A stretch of 64,000 nt of DNA. Source: Arabidopsis thaliana. Lineage: Eukaryota > Streptophyta > Magnoliopsida > Brassicales > Brassicaceae. Both the position numbers and the translations under genes were made by a program. Below the pieces are notes generated by a model. It was not told the origin of the DNA and ran no database searches. It saw only the letters and a list, made by a program, of their open reading frames with translations. The first letter of the stretch is position 1. Each line of letters opens with the position of its first letter. Of the stretch, positions 35,971 to 47,650 are shown in pieces. Where the stretch lies: assembly GCF_000001735.4 (NCBI RefSeq), contig NC_003074.8:1488101-1552100 (forward strand), read 5' to 3'.

Positions 35971-37947
35971 CTATGATACCGTGCCGTTCCTGTCATCTCC
36001 TGTATAACACAGAATAAACCTCTTATCAGGTCTGTAACCTTCATCTACCATAACCGGAAACAATCCAGACAGAACATCATATATAGCCTCTGCTTGTGGA
36101 TGCAATTTGTCCTCAACCACAAAGCTGTGTGTTTTATGCTCAATTTCAATCGAACTTATGCCTGTTTCTTTAGTCACTCCCATTGCTTTCATTCTCTTGA
36201 TCGTCTTCGCCCTCTCCTTCCATTTTCCTCTGGATGAATATATGTTAGCGATCAAGATATGAGCAGATGAGCTATCAGGTGCAGTTTGAAACAACTGTTC
36301 AGCTGCATATTCCCCTACTTCTGTATCACCATGGAAACTACAAGCTCCAAGCAACGCTTGCCAAATTTTACAGTCAGGTTTCAAAGGCAATGAGTCTATA
36401 AAGCTCTTTGCTTCTTTCAAAAGACCAGCTCGACCCAACATGTCAATAATACAGGTATAATGCTCTGTCCTGGGCTCGATTCCATGGACCTCTTTCATCT
36501 CGTTTAAGAGTTCTCGGCCTTTATCAATCAACCCTACATGGCTACAAGCATGAAGTAGTGATAGAAAGGTAACATCTGTAGGCTTCACTTCTAGCGTAGT
36601 CATTTCTTCGTATAGTTTCAAGGCAGCTAATCCATGACCATGGCGAGCAAATGCTGCAATCATCGAGTTCCATGAAACATAGTTCCTCTTCGGCATTCGT
36701 CTAAAGACAGTTTGTGAGTCGGTCAGATCTCCACATTTTGAGTACATGTTAATGAGTCCATTGTTGACAAAGGTGTTACCGGAGAATTTTCGTTTGATAA
36801 CCAAAGAATGCAGTTGCTTGCCTAGACCCAAAGAATTATCGATAAACGAAACTCCAAGAACAGCTGAGACTACATTTGCATCAATCTCTACTCCAGCTTG
36901 AAGCATTCTAATGAAGAACTGTATAGCTTCTTCCTCTGACCCATTTTGTGCTAAACCAACTAATATCACAGTCATGGAAACTTCATCAACTTCCGTCGTG
37001 GACTCGAAAATCGTCCACGCATCTTCAATGCTTCCACATTTAGAGTACATATCCATTAGCGCACTCTCAATGCACAATTCTGATTCAATCCCATATTTCC
37101 ACAAAAGGGCATGAATCTGTTGCCCCTCCACTATCCGCTGTGAACCAGAACAAGCAGCTAGAGCACTCAAATAAGTTACTGAGTTAGGATGGACCAATCC
37201 TCTACGCATCAAACTAAACAATCTTAGACCATCTTCGTGTAACTCATTCTCTATCAGACCCGAAATCACAGCTGTCAAAGTGATGACATTTCGATGTGAC
37301 ATCCCATCAAAAACCCCTCTCCCAGAAACTGAACATCCACATTTGAAATAAGATGTGATCAGTTTGTTCCCCACGGAAATTTCCTTGTCATAACCGCTTA
37401 AAATTGCTAAAGCGTGAATCATCTTTGTCACCAAACAGAACTCTGGCGTATCACACACTGATAAAACAATCGTCAAAGTCGCATGATCAAACCCACCTGA
37501 CCCAAGCATTCGTTTAAGCAATACAAAACCAGACTCAGTCTCTCTGTTTCTCAGAAACCCATAAAACACTATATTCTGCGAAATAACGTCTCTCATGGGC
37601 ATTTCGTCGAACAACTTAATGGCATCAACTAACTTCCCACATTTCGCATACAGAGAAAGCAAAGAGTTCCAAACAACCAGAGCGTTTCGATGGATATCAG
37701 CATCTACAGGCTCGAAAAATTCAGGATTTTTGATAATGGAGGCGTGGAGACAAGGACCCAGATGAGGAAACCAGCCTTCTCTGCCGCAGATGGATAAGAG
37801 AAGGCTCATATCGACATGGTTGAGGAGAAAGGTCGAGACTTGGTAATTTGGGCTCTGCCGGATTAGGATTTTCGAAGGGGACAAAACGGTAGATAAGCAA
37901 GAAGGAAGGTGAGAGGTCAGTTTCTGAATCACCCATCTCGAATTCAT
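35971..37947 (-). CDS. AT3G05340: PPR protein, PLS class with E domain (AT3G05340)
   Basis: A single exon encodes 658 residues. Repeated units are visible, for example [35 protein letters not shown] and [11 protein letters not shown]. The C-terminal E/E+ region follows [15 protein letters not shown]. No DYW tripeptide ends the protein, which finishes D-D-R-N-G-T-V-S. Such proteins bind organelle RNA, usually for C-to-U editing; the target is unknown. The N-terminal 60 residues are Ser/Arg/Leu-rich, consistent with mitochondrial or plastid import. Its upstream region, from 93 bases before the ATG, is copied about 9 kb away. Confidence 0.92.
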
Positions 37948-38039
37948 TCACCACAATTCCGAAGCTAAACACTTAATTTGTATTTTGTAATAGAAATTTG
38001 CTTTCCACTCTAGTAGAATCGAGTACTTGACCGTTAAGT

Positions 38040-38777
38040 TCTCTTCCAAGTTGTACCTCTGTGTCGTCTCCATTTTTGTTGTTACAGTGGCCGAGCTTTT
38101 TGTTTTCACAGCGATGGGTTTGATGGGTTTACATTGGTTTTGAAATTCAAATTGATCTCGGTTCGGTTTAATTTGGTTTAGAGAAGAAAACCAAAAAAAA
38201 TAAGACACGCGATGGATTTTTGAGAGTGAGTTGCGTGGATCAAAAAAGGCATGATTTCTGTGGACAAACCCCTTTAGAAATCGTAGACACGCGCTCAACG
38301 CGACATGGGTGAGACTGGTTGTGAAATCGCTCGATTGGTAAAAGTGGGGTATGAAGTGGAGCTCTCTCATTGGCTAAAAAAATAAAAATAGTAGACATAT
38401 AGCTCCTATCCTCCTCCTCTTCTTTTGTCATTTTTATATTAGCCTCTGCTGAGAATGAAATTCAGATTTTATTCAATCTGAAAGTTGTGTGTGTTTTAGA
38501 TACAATTGAAAAAAACTTGAATCTGGACTTATGTGATACTAAAAAACTTCCTCATCATTTTGTTCTGCAACCATTTTTACAAGTTGGAACTAATAACTGA
38601 AAACTTGATTCAAAGAATCAAACTAAGTGAGTTGAATATTTTCTAAACATGTTAAATATATTGGTACAAGTTTGTCCAATCATTTTGCTAGTTTCCTATT
38701 TTAATGTTTTCTCCACTTTAGGAGATGAACTTTCAAGTGCAAGGAAAGGATTTAAGACCAAGAAACTTTAACTCATT
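38040..38777. repeat. Duplicated block, copy A (upstream of the PPR gene)
   Basis: Bases 38062-38658 match 47031-47627 at a constant offset of 8969 with no gap over 597 bases, and the stretches I compared are identical. Homology extends left to 38040, with an 8-base insertion (TACCTCTG) unique to this copy. It resumes at 38753-38777 after about 96 bases that copy B lacks. The block lies between the PPR start codon and the 3' end of the aminopeptidase P gene. It contains a 140-codon minus-strand frame (38370-37948) that I do not believe is a gene. Confidence 0.95.
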
Positions 38778-39002
38778 AAATATGTGCAGCTGAAGCATAC
38801 AAAATTTAAGCTTGTGCAATTTAAAGCTTCTGGAGAGATGCTTACGTTAATTCGAGAAGATTAGTAAAAGTTGAGGATCTTTTTTTAAAATAAACGAAAA
38901 ATATCACATTTCTGTTTGTAATTTACACACGCGAACATTTTGGTACTAATCATGAAGGATCAAGTCTAAGCTTTTATTGGAAATAAAACTTGGTGGGTTT
39001 GA

Positions 39003-42000
39003 TCATGGTTTGGCTAAGGGTCTTGTGTTGTTCCAGAGCCACTGCTGAGTAGTAGAACCTTCCAATAATGGTGAAACCTGCCAAGGAAATAATACCTGGT
39101 TCAAACAACTGCAGCTGTATGTAAAAGACTTTGATCTATTACACTAAGAGGATAATCGAAGCCATGTTTCCTTTATGTGTTGATTTGTTGATATGCTTTG
39201 CTTTGCTTAGACTCAATCTACTTGGCTTTTTGAGAAGGTAAGTCAAACTAGTTTTGTGGACTAACCTTTTCCCAGACTTCCGCGTGGTAACTATTAAGCC
39301 AGTCAACCTCAGTATCAGACAGCAAAGAAACATCAACCATTTTTGTCTGCATGGTTTGGTGAGTGAGAAGTGTGTGAGATCAAATGTAAGGCAAATCAAT
39401 TAGCTAGAAGAAAACCAGAAGGGCTCCCTTGACCAGAAAAATGAGAGTTAGATTCAGAGACGCGAATTATTTATAAGTGGATACGTCACTCTGTACCTGA
39501 ATGGGGAAGAATGTAAGCTTCTCAAATCCAAGGTATGTAGCACCACCAAAGCGGTTTGGTGTTTCAGCATCTCTCACATGAAGGAGATTCTGCAAAAGCA
39601 GACCATACAATTGTTACTTAAATCTTATATATCCTATAAAAACTGTCATGGACTGGTGACAAAGTCGCACCTCAATTCGGATCCCAAATGCATGGTCTTC
39701 ATAATATCCAGGTTCATTGCTTACTATCATGCCATTTTGAAGAGGGGTCATGTTTCCATACCGAAAGCTAATACTTTGAGGACCTTCATGCACATTGAGT
39801 GCAGCACCTACGCCGTGTCCTGTCCCTGTTTGGCAGGCAAAATATCAGAGTAATATGAGTTCCTTACAAAAAAGTTGTTCTGGGAAGAAGAGTCAAAAGA
39901 TAGAATAGAGTACCATGGCGGTAATCAAGTCCAATTTTCCATAGAGAAGAGCGTGCAAACCCATCCAATACAAAACCAGGAGTACCTTCTGGGAACACGG
40001 CTTGATCAAGAGCTATATGACCCTACAACCAAAATACCAATCAGACAAGGCAACCCATACAGGTTCGTCTGTTCAATATAGGTAGTCAATGGTCATCAAA
40101 AATGATGAGGAAAAGAAGAGCCAAATATTCCACCTGCAAGACTCGAGTGAAACATTCCTTTTCACGGGCAGAAGGTTCACTAAAATGTACTGTTCTGGTG
40201 ATGTCTGTTGTTCCATCAACATATTGAGCGCCACTATCCAGCAAAAAAAGTTTTTGAGGGTCTACACGACTGCAGCTCTCAGGCTCGGGCTTATAATGTA
40301 TAATAGCACCATTTGCACCGGAACCTGCATGGGTAATTAGAGGAAAGGAATACATATCACTCACTGGCTGTATATTGACTATGTGTTAAGAAGCAAGTTC
40401 CACCAACAAGGGTGACAATAACCATACCACTTATTGTATCAAAGCTTGTATCCATAAAACCATCTTGCATTGAACGGAATTCAAGAAGCCTGTCAGCCAC
40501 ATCGACCTCTGTTAGATTCGCATTCTTATGCACTTCTTCTTCCAGCCAAGCCCAGAAATGAGCTAGGGCAGCAGCATCTCTGCATAAAATAAGTGGTCAG
40601 CCAAAGACATTTCCCATACATAGGAAAAAAAGAAACCAAAATTTTCCAGAAATGAGCTAGAGCAGCAGCATTTCTCCATATATATTTGGTCAGCCTAAGA
40701 TACTTAGCATTTGAAAGTACAAAAGAAACCAAAATCTTCCAGAGAAAAGTTGAATCCTATAAAGGCAGTTGGATTAGGAAAATATCGTAAAAGCAATGGC
40801 TTTCTTTACCTCAAGTGAGAATTCTTCATTCCCTTTAGCTCAGCATCATTTTTAATGGCCTTTGCCCACGAAATAGGAGATTGCATGTAAATACCAGAAG
40901 GATTGGCAGTATATCCGCTGGAGCTATCAGTAAACTTTGTCTTAACTTTGGCTTCGCTTTCAAAATTCCTCGAATATCTTTCACAGGCAGATTTGTAGGT
41001 ACTAATGATAGCTACGTTGAGGGTTGATGGATCCATCAAGAGCTGAGCTCCTCGTGCTGCCAAACTGAGAAAACTCAAAGTGAGGGAAATTCCTTTTTCT
41101 GAAGTTCATAAATGGACATGGACAATCAAGTACTTACCTATCTATTCCTTGAAGAATGGAATCGTAAGGTCTAAGTTCGATCCCTGCGTTTTTCAAATGA
41201 TCTTTCACCTCCACCGTTACTTTAGAATTATCTACAAAAAGTTGGGCTTGGTCAACCTCTACAATCAGATATGCGTACATTACAGGTGAATGTGGAACAT
41301 CGCTCCCTCTCTGCAGTCAGAAGAGGCAGAATACAACATCAATACATTGGGACCTATGTGAAGGATAAGCTGATATCAGTGGCACAAAACTAACAGATTC
41401 AAATGTAAGATGCTATGCTAGAGTATTACCAGATTAAGCACCCATGCAATCTCATCAAGCATGGATATTACAATGGCAGATGTGCCAGCATCCATAATTT
41501 GGTTCCTCAAAGACAACAATTTCGAGGCCACATCTAAACCAGCATACTTCAAGTCATGTATCCTTATTTGTCTGCTTGGAGGCTTTGGCCTTGAGTCCTT
41601 CCATATCTCATCCACAAGATTTACATTGTACAAGTAAACCAACTCATGATTCTTCTTTGCTATAACCTCCTTCAATTCCTCAGCAGCATCGGCGGAAAAA
41701 AGGAACTGCTCCCTTCATGAATTCCAAAGTCTTGTAAATAACAAACCACAAACTACAATATTTAAGGACAAAAGGAGACACAATTTAGAAGGTTTAATAA
41801 TAGCTTACAGGGTCAATACCAACTCTTCCACCAGGCGCCAAAACATCAGCTATCCATTCACTCGCCGTGGGGACTCCCGGATTACCAGCCCGCATGAGAA
41901 TCCAACTAGAGTTTAATTGCTTCTCCGCCTTTGATAGAATAATTGCAGAGAATGTAGATAAGAAACTCCACATTTCCTTTCAATATGAGATGGCAATCAA

Positions 42001-45000
42001 ATAATTTTAAAGGACGATAATGATCAAAACCTGAAGAAAATAGCGGCCATCTGTCCATAGAGCTGCCTTATCCTTGGTGACAACAGCGGTACCAGCACTT
42101 CCAGTAAATCCTGATATATAAGCCCTCCTGGCATAGCACTCTGCGATGAACTCGCTCTAGTACAAAATATGGAGAAAAATCACACTCAAGCCATGAAAAA
42201 CTCAGGCAGTTTATGGATACATTTAGAAGTAAAACATAAATTTGTGACTTTCCTAATGGCACAGAAATATATTACAGGCAACATCAGTTATGAAAGTAGA
42301 TCTTAAGCTCCTAGTATGTAAAATTCACCGAAACAACACATTACCCATATCAAAATGGCAAAAACAATTGCATAGATGCATAACAACCCCCGCACTGGTC
42401 CAAATCATATTTATTTTTTATCTTGAATCTCCAAATCGAATTTGGTATACTCAGGGACAGCAAGATTGACGTGTGAGCGGAGCAAGAAACTTTGGGGAGA
42501 ATGAAATAAAACACGAGTTGGAGAATTTCATACTGTGATTTAGAAGAAGAAGAACTTCCATTTGGCTCTACAATTGAAACATCCTCTTATGACAAGTTGA
42601 GATTTGACTAGGAAGAAAAATCTGAATGCATTTTCAACCCAACATATAGAAGATCAGATACCACCAAAGCCGTTTCTTACAATACCATAAAGTAGAAAAT
42701 TACAAAGACAAAGAGTTTATGCATAACACAACTGACAGATATCATAACAAACATATACGTTTCACAATCACTCAGAGAAATTGTGAGAGGTGATGGTGTT
42801 CAACGAGCACTTGTGGTGACTACTCTGCGCTTGTTTCGATGGAATTTTTCCATGAACCACTCGTGTTTGTGTGCAGTAAAGAAGATATGTCCAATAACTA
42901 ATCCACAAAACACACCAGGTCCGTAGGCTATTGCCGCTGCTATCCAGTTAATCACTTGTTCTTCTGGTTCCGAAAATTCCTCGGATTCTAGTGGTGTAGA
43001 ACTCGGGGCATGAGCTTTTCCACAGATTTTCTCAAGACCGTAGAGTCTGAGGTTGTCCATGAATGTAGAACAATGTTGGCTTTGAAACTGAGTGCCTAGT
43101 GGAACTGGACCTTCGAGAAGGTTATGGGAGAAATTCATGGTCGACAGAAAAGAGAGGCTACCAAGATCTCGAGGGATGTGACCTGATAGCTGATTCCGGG
43201 ATAGGTCCAATGTCTCAAGATTTGTCAAATTTGCCAATGACTGAGGGATATTGCTTGTGAATGAGTTACCTGACAAATTGAGAAGACGCAATTCCTTCAA
43301 CAAACCAACGGATTCAGGTATATTCCCAAAAAATCTGTTTCCAGAAAAGTCAATGGCTCTGAAGAAATATGGGATCCGCAAGAAGTCCGTTTCTACTCCT
43401 TTATATATCATAGTCATCGAATTACTATGGCTGAACTCGGGCCCTTTCTCGCCCATGTACCAATCCTCTGTACCTATATTAGAGCCGTTTTCTTCTAAGA
43501 CAGATGTCACCATCTCACGCCAATTGGAGAAATATAAAGGTGACAAAGTTCCACTGAAGCCATTCTGTGATATATCAATGAGTCTCAAATGTTGAAACCC
43601 AAAAGATATGTGGTCATAATATAACGACCCATAGAATGCATTAGATCTGAGGATGAGGACACGTAATGATGGCAAAGAAACCAACCAGGATGGAAAAGTG
43701 TCCTTGATTATGTTGCTTCCCACATTCAGAAGTTCCATACCAGTGCAATTGATCAGGGATTTTGGAAGTTTTCCCTCCAACCGGTTGTAGCTAACGTCAA
43801 GTGATAATAACATGCTAGCATTGACAAATACGTCTGGGAGAAATCCGCTGAAGCTGTTGTTACGCAGAACTAGCCCTTTAAGCCAATAAGTGGAATTTTT
43901 CAAACAAGGAGGAATTGAGCCGTTGAAGAGATTGTTGGACAAGTCTAAGTACTTTAAGAACCTTTGCTTGCAGATCCAATGGGGAAAAGGTCCTCCAAGT
44001 GAATTCGAACCAAGATCCAACTCCTGCATTGATTCTCCATCCAAAGCTCCGGATGATGACTTTCCAAAACTGTTGAAAGAATTGTGGGAAAGTGTCACTG
44101 TCATCAATCCCCATAAGCAACCTGGCACTTCGCCTTCCAAGGTATTGTTTGAAAGACTAAGATGCTGAAGGTTGACCAACTTTGATATAGAAGTGGGGAT
44201 TGGCCCAACTAAGTTGTTGTGGCTAAGATCTAGTACTATGAGACTGTGAATTTCAGATATATATTCAGGGATTGGCCCATCGAATTTGTTATCAGCAAGG
44301 TTTAGATCCCAAAGCCTAGAAGATGAAGATATATTCCCAAACTTTATAGGTCCCATGAACTGGTTTCCTTCCAAATAAACAATTTGTAACGAAGGAATCG
44401 TGAATAAGGATGTAGGAAAAGTCCCGACAAATGAATTCTCACGCACATCAAAATATTTCAAGTTGTGGAGTCCACTCATATCAGATGGAAGCGTGGATTT
44501 AAAGTGATTAGAGGCAACGTTTAAGGAGGACAAGCTGGTTAAATTTGGTAGTATGAAAGAGAAATTTTCCAATGTGAACTGATTGCTAGAGATGTCTAAA
44601 CTAGAAAGCTTCGTTAAATTGGTAAATGAAGTAGGAATGTTACCACTAAAACTGTTTTCGGAAAGTAAAAGGTCTCTAAGTTGGTTTAGCTTACTGACCG
44701 AAGCCAGAACTTCACCTGTCAGCTGATTACTCGAAAGGTCAAGATGCGTGAGACGAGAAAGGTTTCCTAGTGAAGAAGTAACCTCTCCATAGAGATGGCA
44801 ATCACTGAGAGTCAGGTTCTGGAGTTGTTGGAGTTTGAAAAGACCACTAGTTGGTTTCAAAGAGTTGTTGAGAAGGACATAACTAAGGTCAAGTGAAACC
44901 ACCTCGCCAGATTCATCATCGCACGTGACACCCTCCCAAAAACAGCAATCACTAGTCTTGTTCCATGAACTCAACGATGGACTTGGCTTCGATTCACTTA

Positions 45001-45743
45001 CCGGAAACTCGTGTTTGAACTCGAGAAGAGCATCCCTTTGGTCATGGCGGCAATAGTGAAGCCTAGAAGAAGCAAGAGTGCGTAGAACAAGGGAACCCAG
45101 GAGGAAGAAATACAAGGTAATAACACTACCAGAAAAGGAATTAGATTGGCTTGGAATCATTTTGTTTGTTTTGTAAGTAACAGGTTATGATAGCTATGGC
45201 TTCTACGTCTCTATTTAGAGAGAGAGAAAAATAGAAAACAAAACACAAATTTGCAGCTCTCTAGTAGACTTCTACCTACTCCTTTCTATAGTCAAACTTG
45301 CCCACTTGGACCAATAATTGACTTAAAAACACACACAATTGAACAGTTTTGAATCTACTAGAACTTCCTATTCAATTCGTAATCACGAGTTAAGAAGAGG
45401 TTTAAAAAAAGAGAACCTGATGTGCATCTTGTGAAGGTATGATATAAGCGTCGATTCCAACACCCGGCTCCGAAAACAGTCGCCGGATCGAGCTAAGCTT
45501 CTCGTCGACAACTACTTTGGTTTGAGCTTTACGAATCTCTTTGGAAGACTTTGCCGTGAAGGAGGAAGAGCTGCTGCTGCTGCTACTAGCATGACACCTT
45601 GCGCCAAAAAGAGGTTTATACGGTAATTTCCGGTGGATCAGAGAGAGCGAATTGAAATTGCTGAGAAATAGAGAGTGTGAGTAACGTGATGTGGATAAAA
45701 CGAGCCGATTCAGAGACGGCGACGAAAGAGTTAGAGGAATCAT
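39003..45743 (-). CDS. AT3G05350: Plastid-type aminopeptidase P, M24B metallopeptidase (AT3G05350)
   Basis: Thirteen exons (45743-45417, 42156-42031, 41928-41809, 41705-41430, 41310-41138, 41064-40810, 40579-40428, 40324-40134, 40022-39914, 39825-39671, 39589-39497, 39346-39266, 39077-39003) give 710 residues. The first 75 residues are Ser-rich with a poly-Ser run and look like a transit peptide. Two creatinase-like N-terminal domains precede the pita-bread catalytic domain, where all metal ligands are present: D506, D517, H580, E614 and E628. The enzyme removes an N-terminal residue when proline is second, using two Mn ions. Intron 1 is 3260 bases, against mostly 70-250 for the others, because it contains the complete RLP30 gene on the same strand. 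The start at 45743 (M-I-P-L-T-L-S-S) is the first ATG; frame also continues upstream without one. Confidence 0.94.
40552..40745 (-). repeat. Partial tandem duplication of an exon 7 border inside aminopeptidase P intron 6
   Basis: The first 30 bases of exon 7 (minus, from 40579) and the adjacent intron recur about 94 bases away: GCAGCAGCATCTCTGCAT at 40568 versus GCAGCAGCATTTCTCCAT at 40662, each followed by AGAAACCAAAAT-like sequence. In the outer copy the acceptor CAG|AGATGC has become GAG|AAATGC, so it cannot splice as AG-A at the same point. The copied exon piece would encode the A-A-A-L-A-H-F-W residues again if used. Confidence 0.88.
42800..45160 (-). CDS. RLP30: Receptor-like protein RLP30 (AT3G05360), extracellular LRR pattern receptor
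   Basis: A single exon encodes 786 residues. A signal peptide (about 1-30) leads to the LRR N-cap ([13 protein letters not shown], later W-x-G-V-T-C-D). About twenty LRRs with L-x-x-L-x-L-S-x-N-x-x-x-G-x-I-P follow, then an island (around K-G-V-E-T-D-F-L) and the last LRRs. An acidic region comes next ([10 protein letters not shown]), then a transmembrane helix near 740-763 with a G-rich pattern, and a 23-residue cytosolic tail without kinase. RLPs signal through SOBIR1 and BAK1. RLP30 is reported to mediate response to a Sclerotinia elicitor. The gene lies wholly inside intron 1 of the aminopeptidase P gene and is paralogous to RLP31. Confidence 0.95.
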   Translation of the reverse strand: MIPSQSNSFSGSVITLYFFLLGSLVLRTLASSRLHYCRHDQRDALLEFKHEFPVSESKPSPSLSSWNKTSDCCFWEGVTCDDESGEVVSLDLSYVLLNNSLKPTSGLFKLQQLQNLTLSDCHLYGEVTSSLGNLSRLTHLDLSSNQLTGEVLASVSKLNQLRDLLLSENSFSGNIPTSFTNLTKLSSLDISSNQFTLENFSFILPNLTSLSSLNVASNHFKSTLPSDMSGLHNLKYFDVRENSFVGTFPTSLFTIPSLQIVYLEGNQFMGPIKFGNISSSSRLWDLNLADNKFDGPIPEYISEIHSLIVLDLSHNNLVGPIPTSISKLVNLQHLSLSNNTLEGEVPGCLWGLMTVTLSHNSFNSFGKSSSGALDGESMQELDLGSNSLGGPFPHWICKQRFLKYLDLSNNLFNGSIPPCLKNSTYWLKGLVLRNNSFSGFLPDVFVNASMLLSLDVSYNRLEGKLPKSLINCTGMELLNVGSNIIKDTFPSWLVSLPSLRVLILRSNAFYGSLYYDHISFGFQHLRLIDISQNGFSGTLSPLYFSNWREMVTSVLEENGSNIGTEDWYMGEKGPEFSHSNSMTMIYKGVETDFLRIPYFFRAIDFSGNRFFGNIPESVGLLKELRLLNLSGNSFTSNIPQSLANLTNLETLDLSRNQLSGHIPRDLGSLSFLSTMNFSHNLLEGPVPLGTQFQSQHCSTFMDNLRLYGLEKICGKAHAPSSTPLESEEFSEPEEQVINWIAAAIAYGPGVFCGLVIGHIFFTAHKHEWFMEKFHRNKRRVVTTSAR

Positions 45744-46440
45744 CACCAGCGATTGCAGGAGAATCACACAAGAGGAGAAGCTTCTTGAGCAGAGTGATTA
45801 CGGATAAATGTGTATAACTACTGAAAATTGCAAAACAACCCCCGTATTCTTTTAAATGTTGTATAATGTGCATGACTATTGATAATTACATTAAAATCCC
45901 AGACTTGTCAAAAAGAAACATTTTATTTTGAAACAATCTCATCAAATTCGTTATGGTAAAGGACAGCCAAGAGAGACGTGTGCAAGAAGCAAGAGTCTTT
46001 GGGTGCGTAAGAAATGTAAACGTGTTCGAGACTTTCATGCTGAGAATTTCGATTGGAATTTTGGTTTGACTTAGAAAGTTTTATGAGAAAGACTTAATAC
46101 CGCCTGAATTAAGGGTTTCCACGAAAGAGACAAACGATAAATTGCAACCACACCAGAAAAGAGAAAAATAGATACTAATATTCTTTATATTGATAACCAT
46201 GGGGTTTAGAATTCAAAACATATTTTGAGATATGAGTAGAAGAAGTTTCTGAATGCATTATCGAGCCAAGATTTATTACAAAACCTTGCAACAATGTGGT
46301 TTGGGACAAGAAGCTGACCATGATTTTAACCTGATAGTAAAACGGGCCTTGTCTCTTGACAGCTGAAAGTCTGAAACAAGATCATAATATTTCTCAAGCG
46401 CTGAACTAACACAAGTAAGGGAATGGAAGTGAATACTTGT
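45744..46440. other. Intergenic: aminopeptidase P leader/promoter and spacer
   Basis: 45744-45860 is leader and promoter for the aminopeptidase P gene. The rest, up to the methyltransferase pseudogene, is AT-rich without a recognisable element. Confidence 0.5.
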
Positions 46441-46990
46441 TCTGAAGCAACTGGCATGAAAATGTACCTCTCAAGTATCTGGTTTTTTCTAATCTCCTTC
46501 CGTGAAAAGAAAGATTCTTAGGGTACCAAGGCAAAGGCTTGATTGCCTCCAATTCACCACTCTCTATGGCCTTAAGTATGCTTCTTATGTCTATCATCAA
46601 TGAGACACTAGAAAAATGAAAGAGTCATGAATCAACCTCAGCCCGAAGAGATTTCATGAAATCATTCTCCAATTTCAATCAAATCCCATCACAAAATTGA
46701 CCACTGAAGAATCAAAAACAGAGGCCACTTAGTCAAAAAAAACTCTGAAACTCCATAAACGAATCCCACTCTTCAGCTTTCACTATCCTTTGTTCCTTAC
46801 ACAACTTCACAACAAGACATTACAATGGTGTTTATTAGAAGTAAAGTTTCAAAATCCATGGAAGCCATTGATTCTATTGAGGTACCTTGTAATACTCCTC
46901 GAGTCCTCATCCTCGAAATGAAGATTTGAGCAGATGGGCTTTTGGAGGTTGGAATCAAAGGAAGCATCGGATTTGAGGGGGTTTTCGAAC
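46441..46990 (-). pseudogene. Degenerate fragment of a TRM4/NSUN2-like tRNA m5C methyltransferase
   Basis: Several separated pieces on the minus strand match the N-terminal half of plant TRM4 proteins in order: C-K-E-Q-R-I-V-K-A-E-E-W-D-S-F-M near 46803-46745, D-F-M-K-S-L-R-A-E near 46660-46630, then E-L-E-A-I-K-P-L-P-W-Y-P-K-N-L near 46570-46510, and in a shifted frame K-N-Q-I-L-E-R at 46491-46469. Stops and frameshifts lie between them, intron-like sequence remains, and the catalytic SAM domain is absent. It is therefore a truncated genomic (not processed) copy. The parent family (AT2G22400/AT4G40000 type) methylates cytosine-5 in tRNA. Family assignment is from remembered motifs. Confidence 0.75.
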
Positions 46991-47016
46991 ATTCTCTTGG
47001 CTATTTAGAGTTGATT

Positions 47017-47650
47017 TCTCTTCCAAGTTGTGTCGTCTCCATTTTTGTTGTTACAGTGGCCGAGCTTTTTGTTTTCACAGCGATGGGTTTGATGGGTTTA
47101 CATTGGTTTTGAAATTCAAATTGATCTCGGTTCGGTTTAATTTGGTTTAGAGAAGAAAACCAAAAAAAATAAGACACGCGATGGATTTTTGAGAGTGAGT
47201 TGCGTGGATCAAAAAAGGCATGATTTCTGTGGACAAACCCCTTTAGAAATCGTAGACACGCGCTCAACGCGACATGGGTGAGACTGGTTGTGAAATCGCT
47301 CGATTGGTAAAAGTGGGGTATGAAGTGGAGCTCTCTCATTGGCTAAAAAAATAAAAATAGTAGACATATAGCTCCTATCCTCCTCCTCTTCTTTTGTCAT
47401 TTTTATATTAGCCTCTGCTGAGAATGAAATTCAGATTTTATTCAATCTGAAAGTTGTGTGTGTTTTAGATACAATTGAAAAAAACTTGAATCTGGACTTA
47501 TGTGATACTAAAAAACTTCCTCATCATTTTGTTCTGCAACCATTTTTACAAGTTGGAACTAATAACTGAAAACTTGATTCAAAGAATCAAACTAAGTGAG
47601 TTGAATATTTTCTAAACATGTTAAATAAGACCAAGAAACTTTAACTCATT
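47017..47650. repeat. Duplicated block, copy B (between aminopeptidase P and RLP31)
   Basis: Same orientation as copy A (38040-38777), with the core 47031-47627 free of gaps relative to it. It lacks the 8-base TACCTCTG and about 96 bases near its right end. Junction words at the internal deletion are TTAAATAAGACC, consistent with loss between short TTAA/TAA repeats. The block sits between the methyltransferase pseudogene and a uL23 fragment and does not adjoin a PPR gene. Confidence 0.95.

Noticed and set aside
37948..38370. Minus-strand frame of 140 codons in the duplicated block, repeated at 47001-47339
   Set aside because: Its presence in both copies follows from DNA duplication. The peptide has no recognisable domain, and its 3' end differs between copies.
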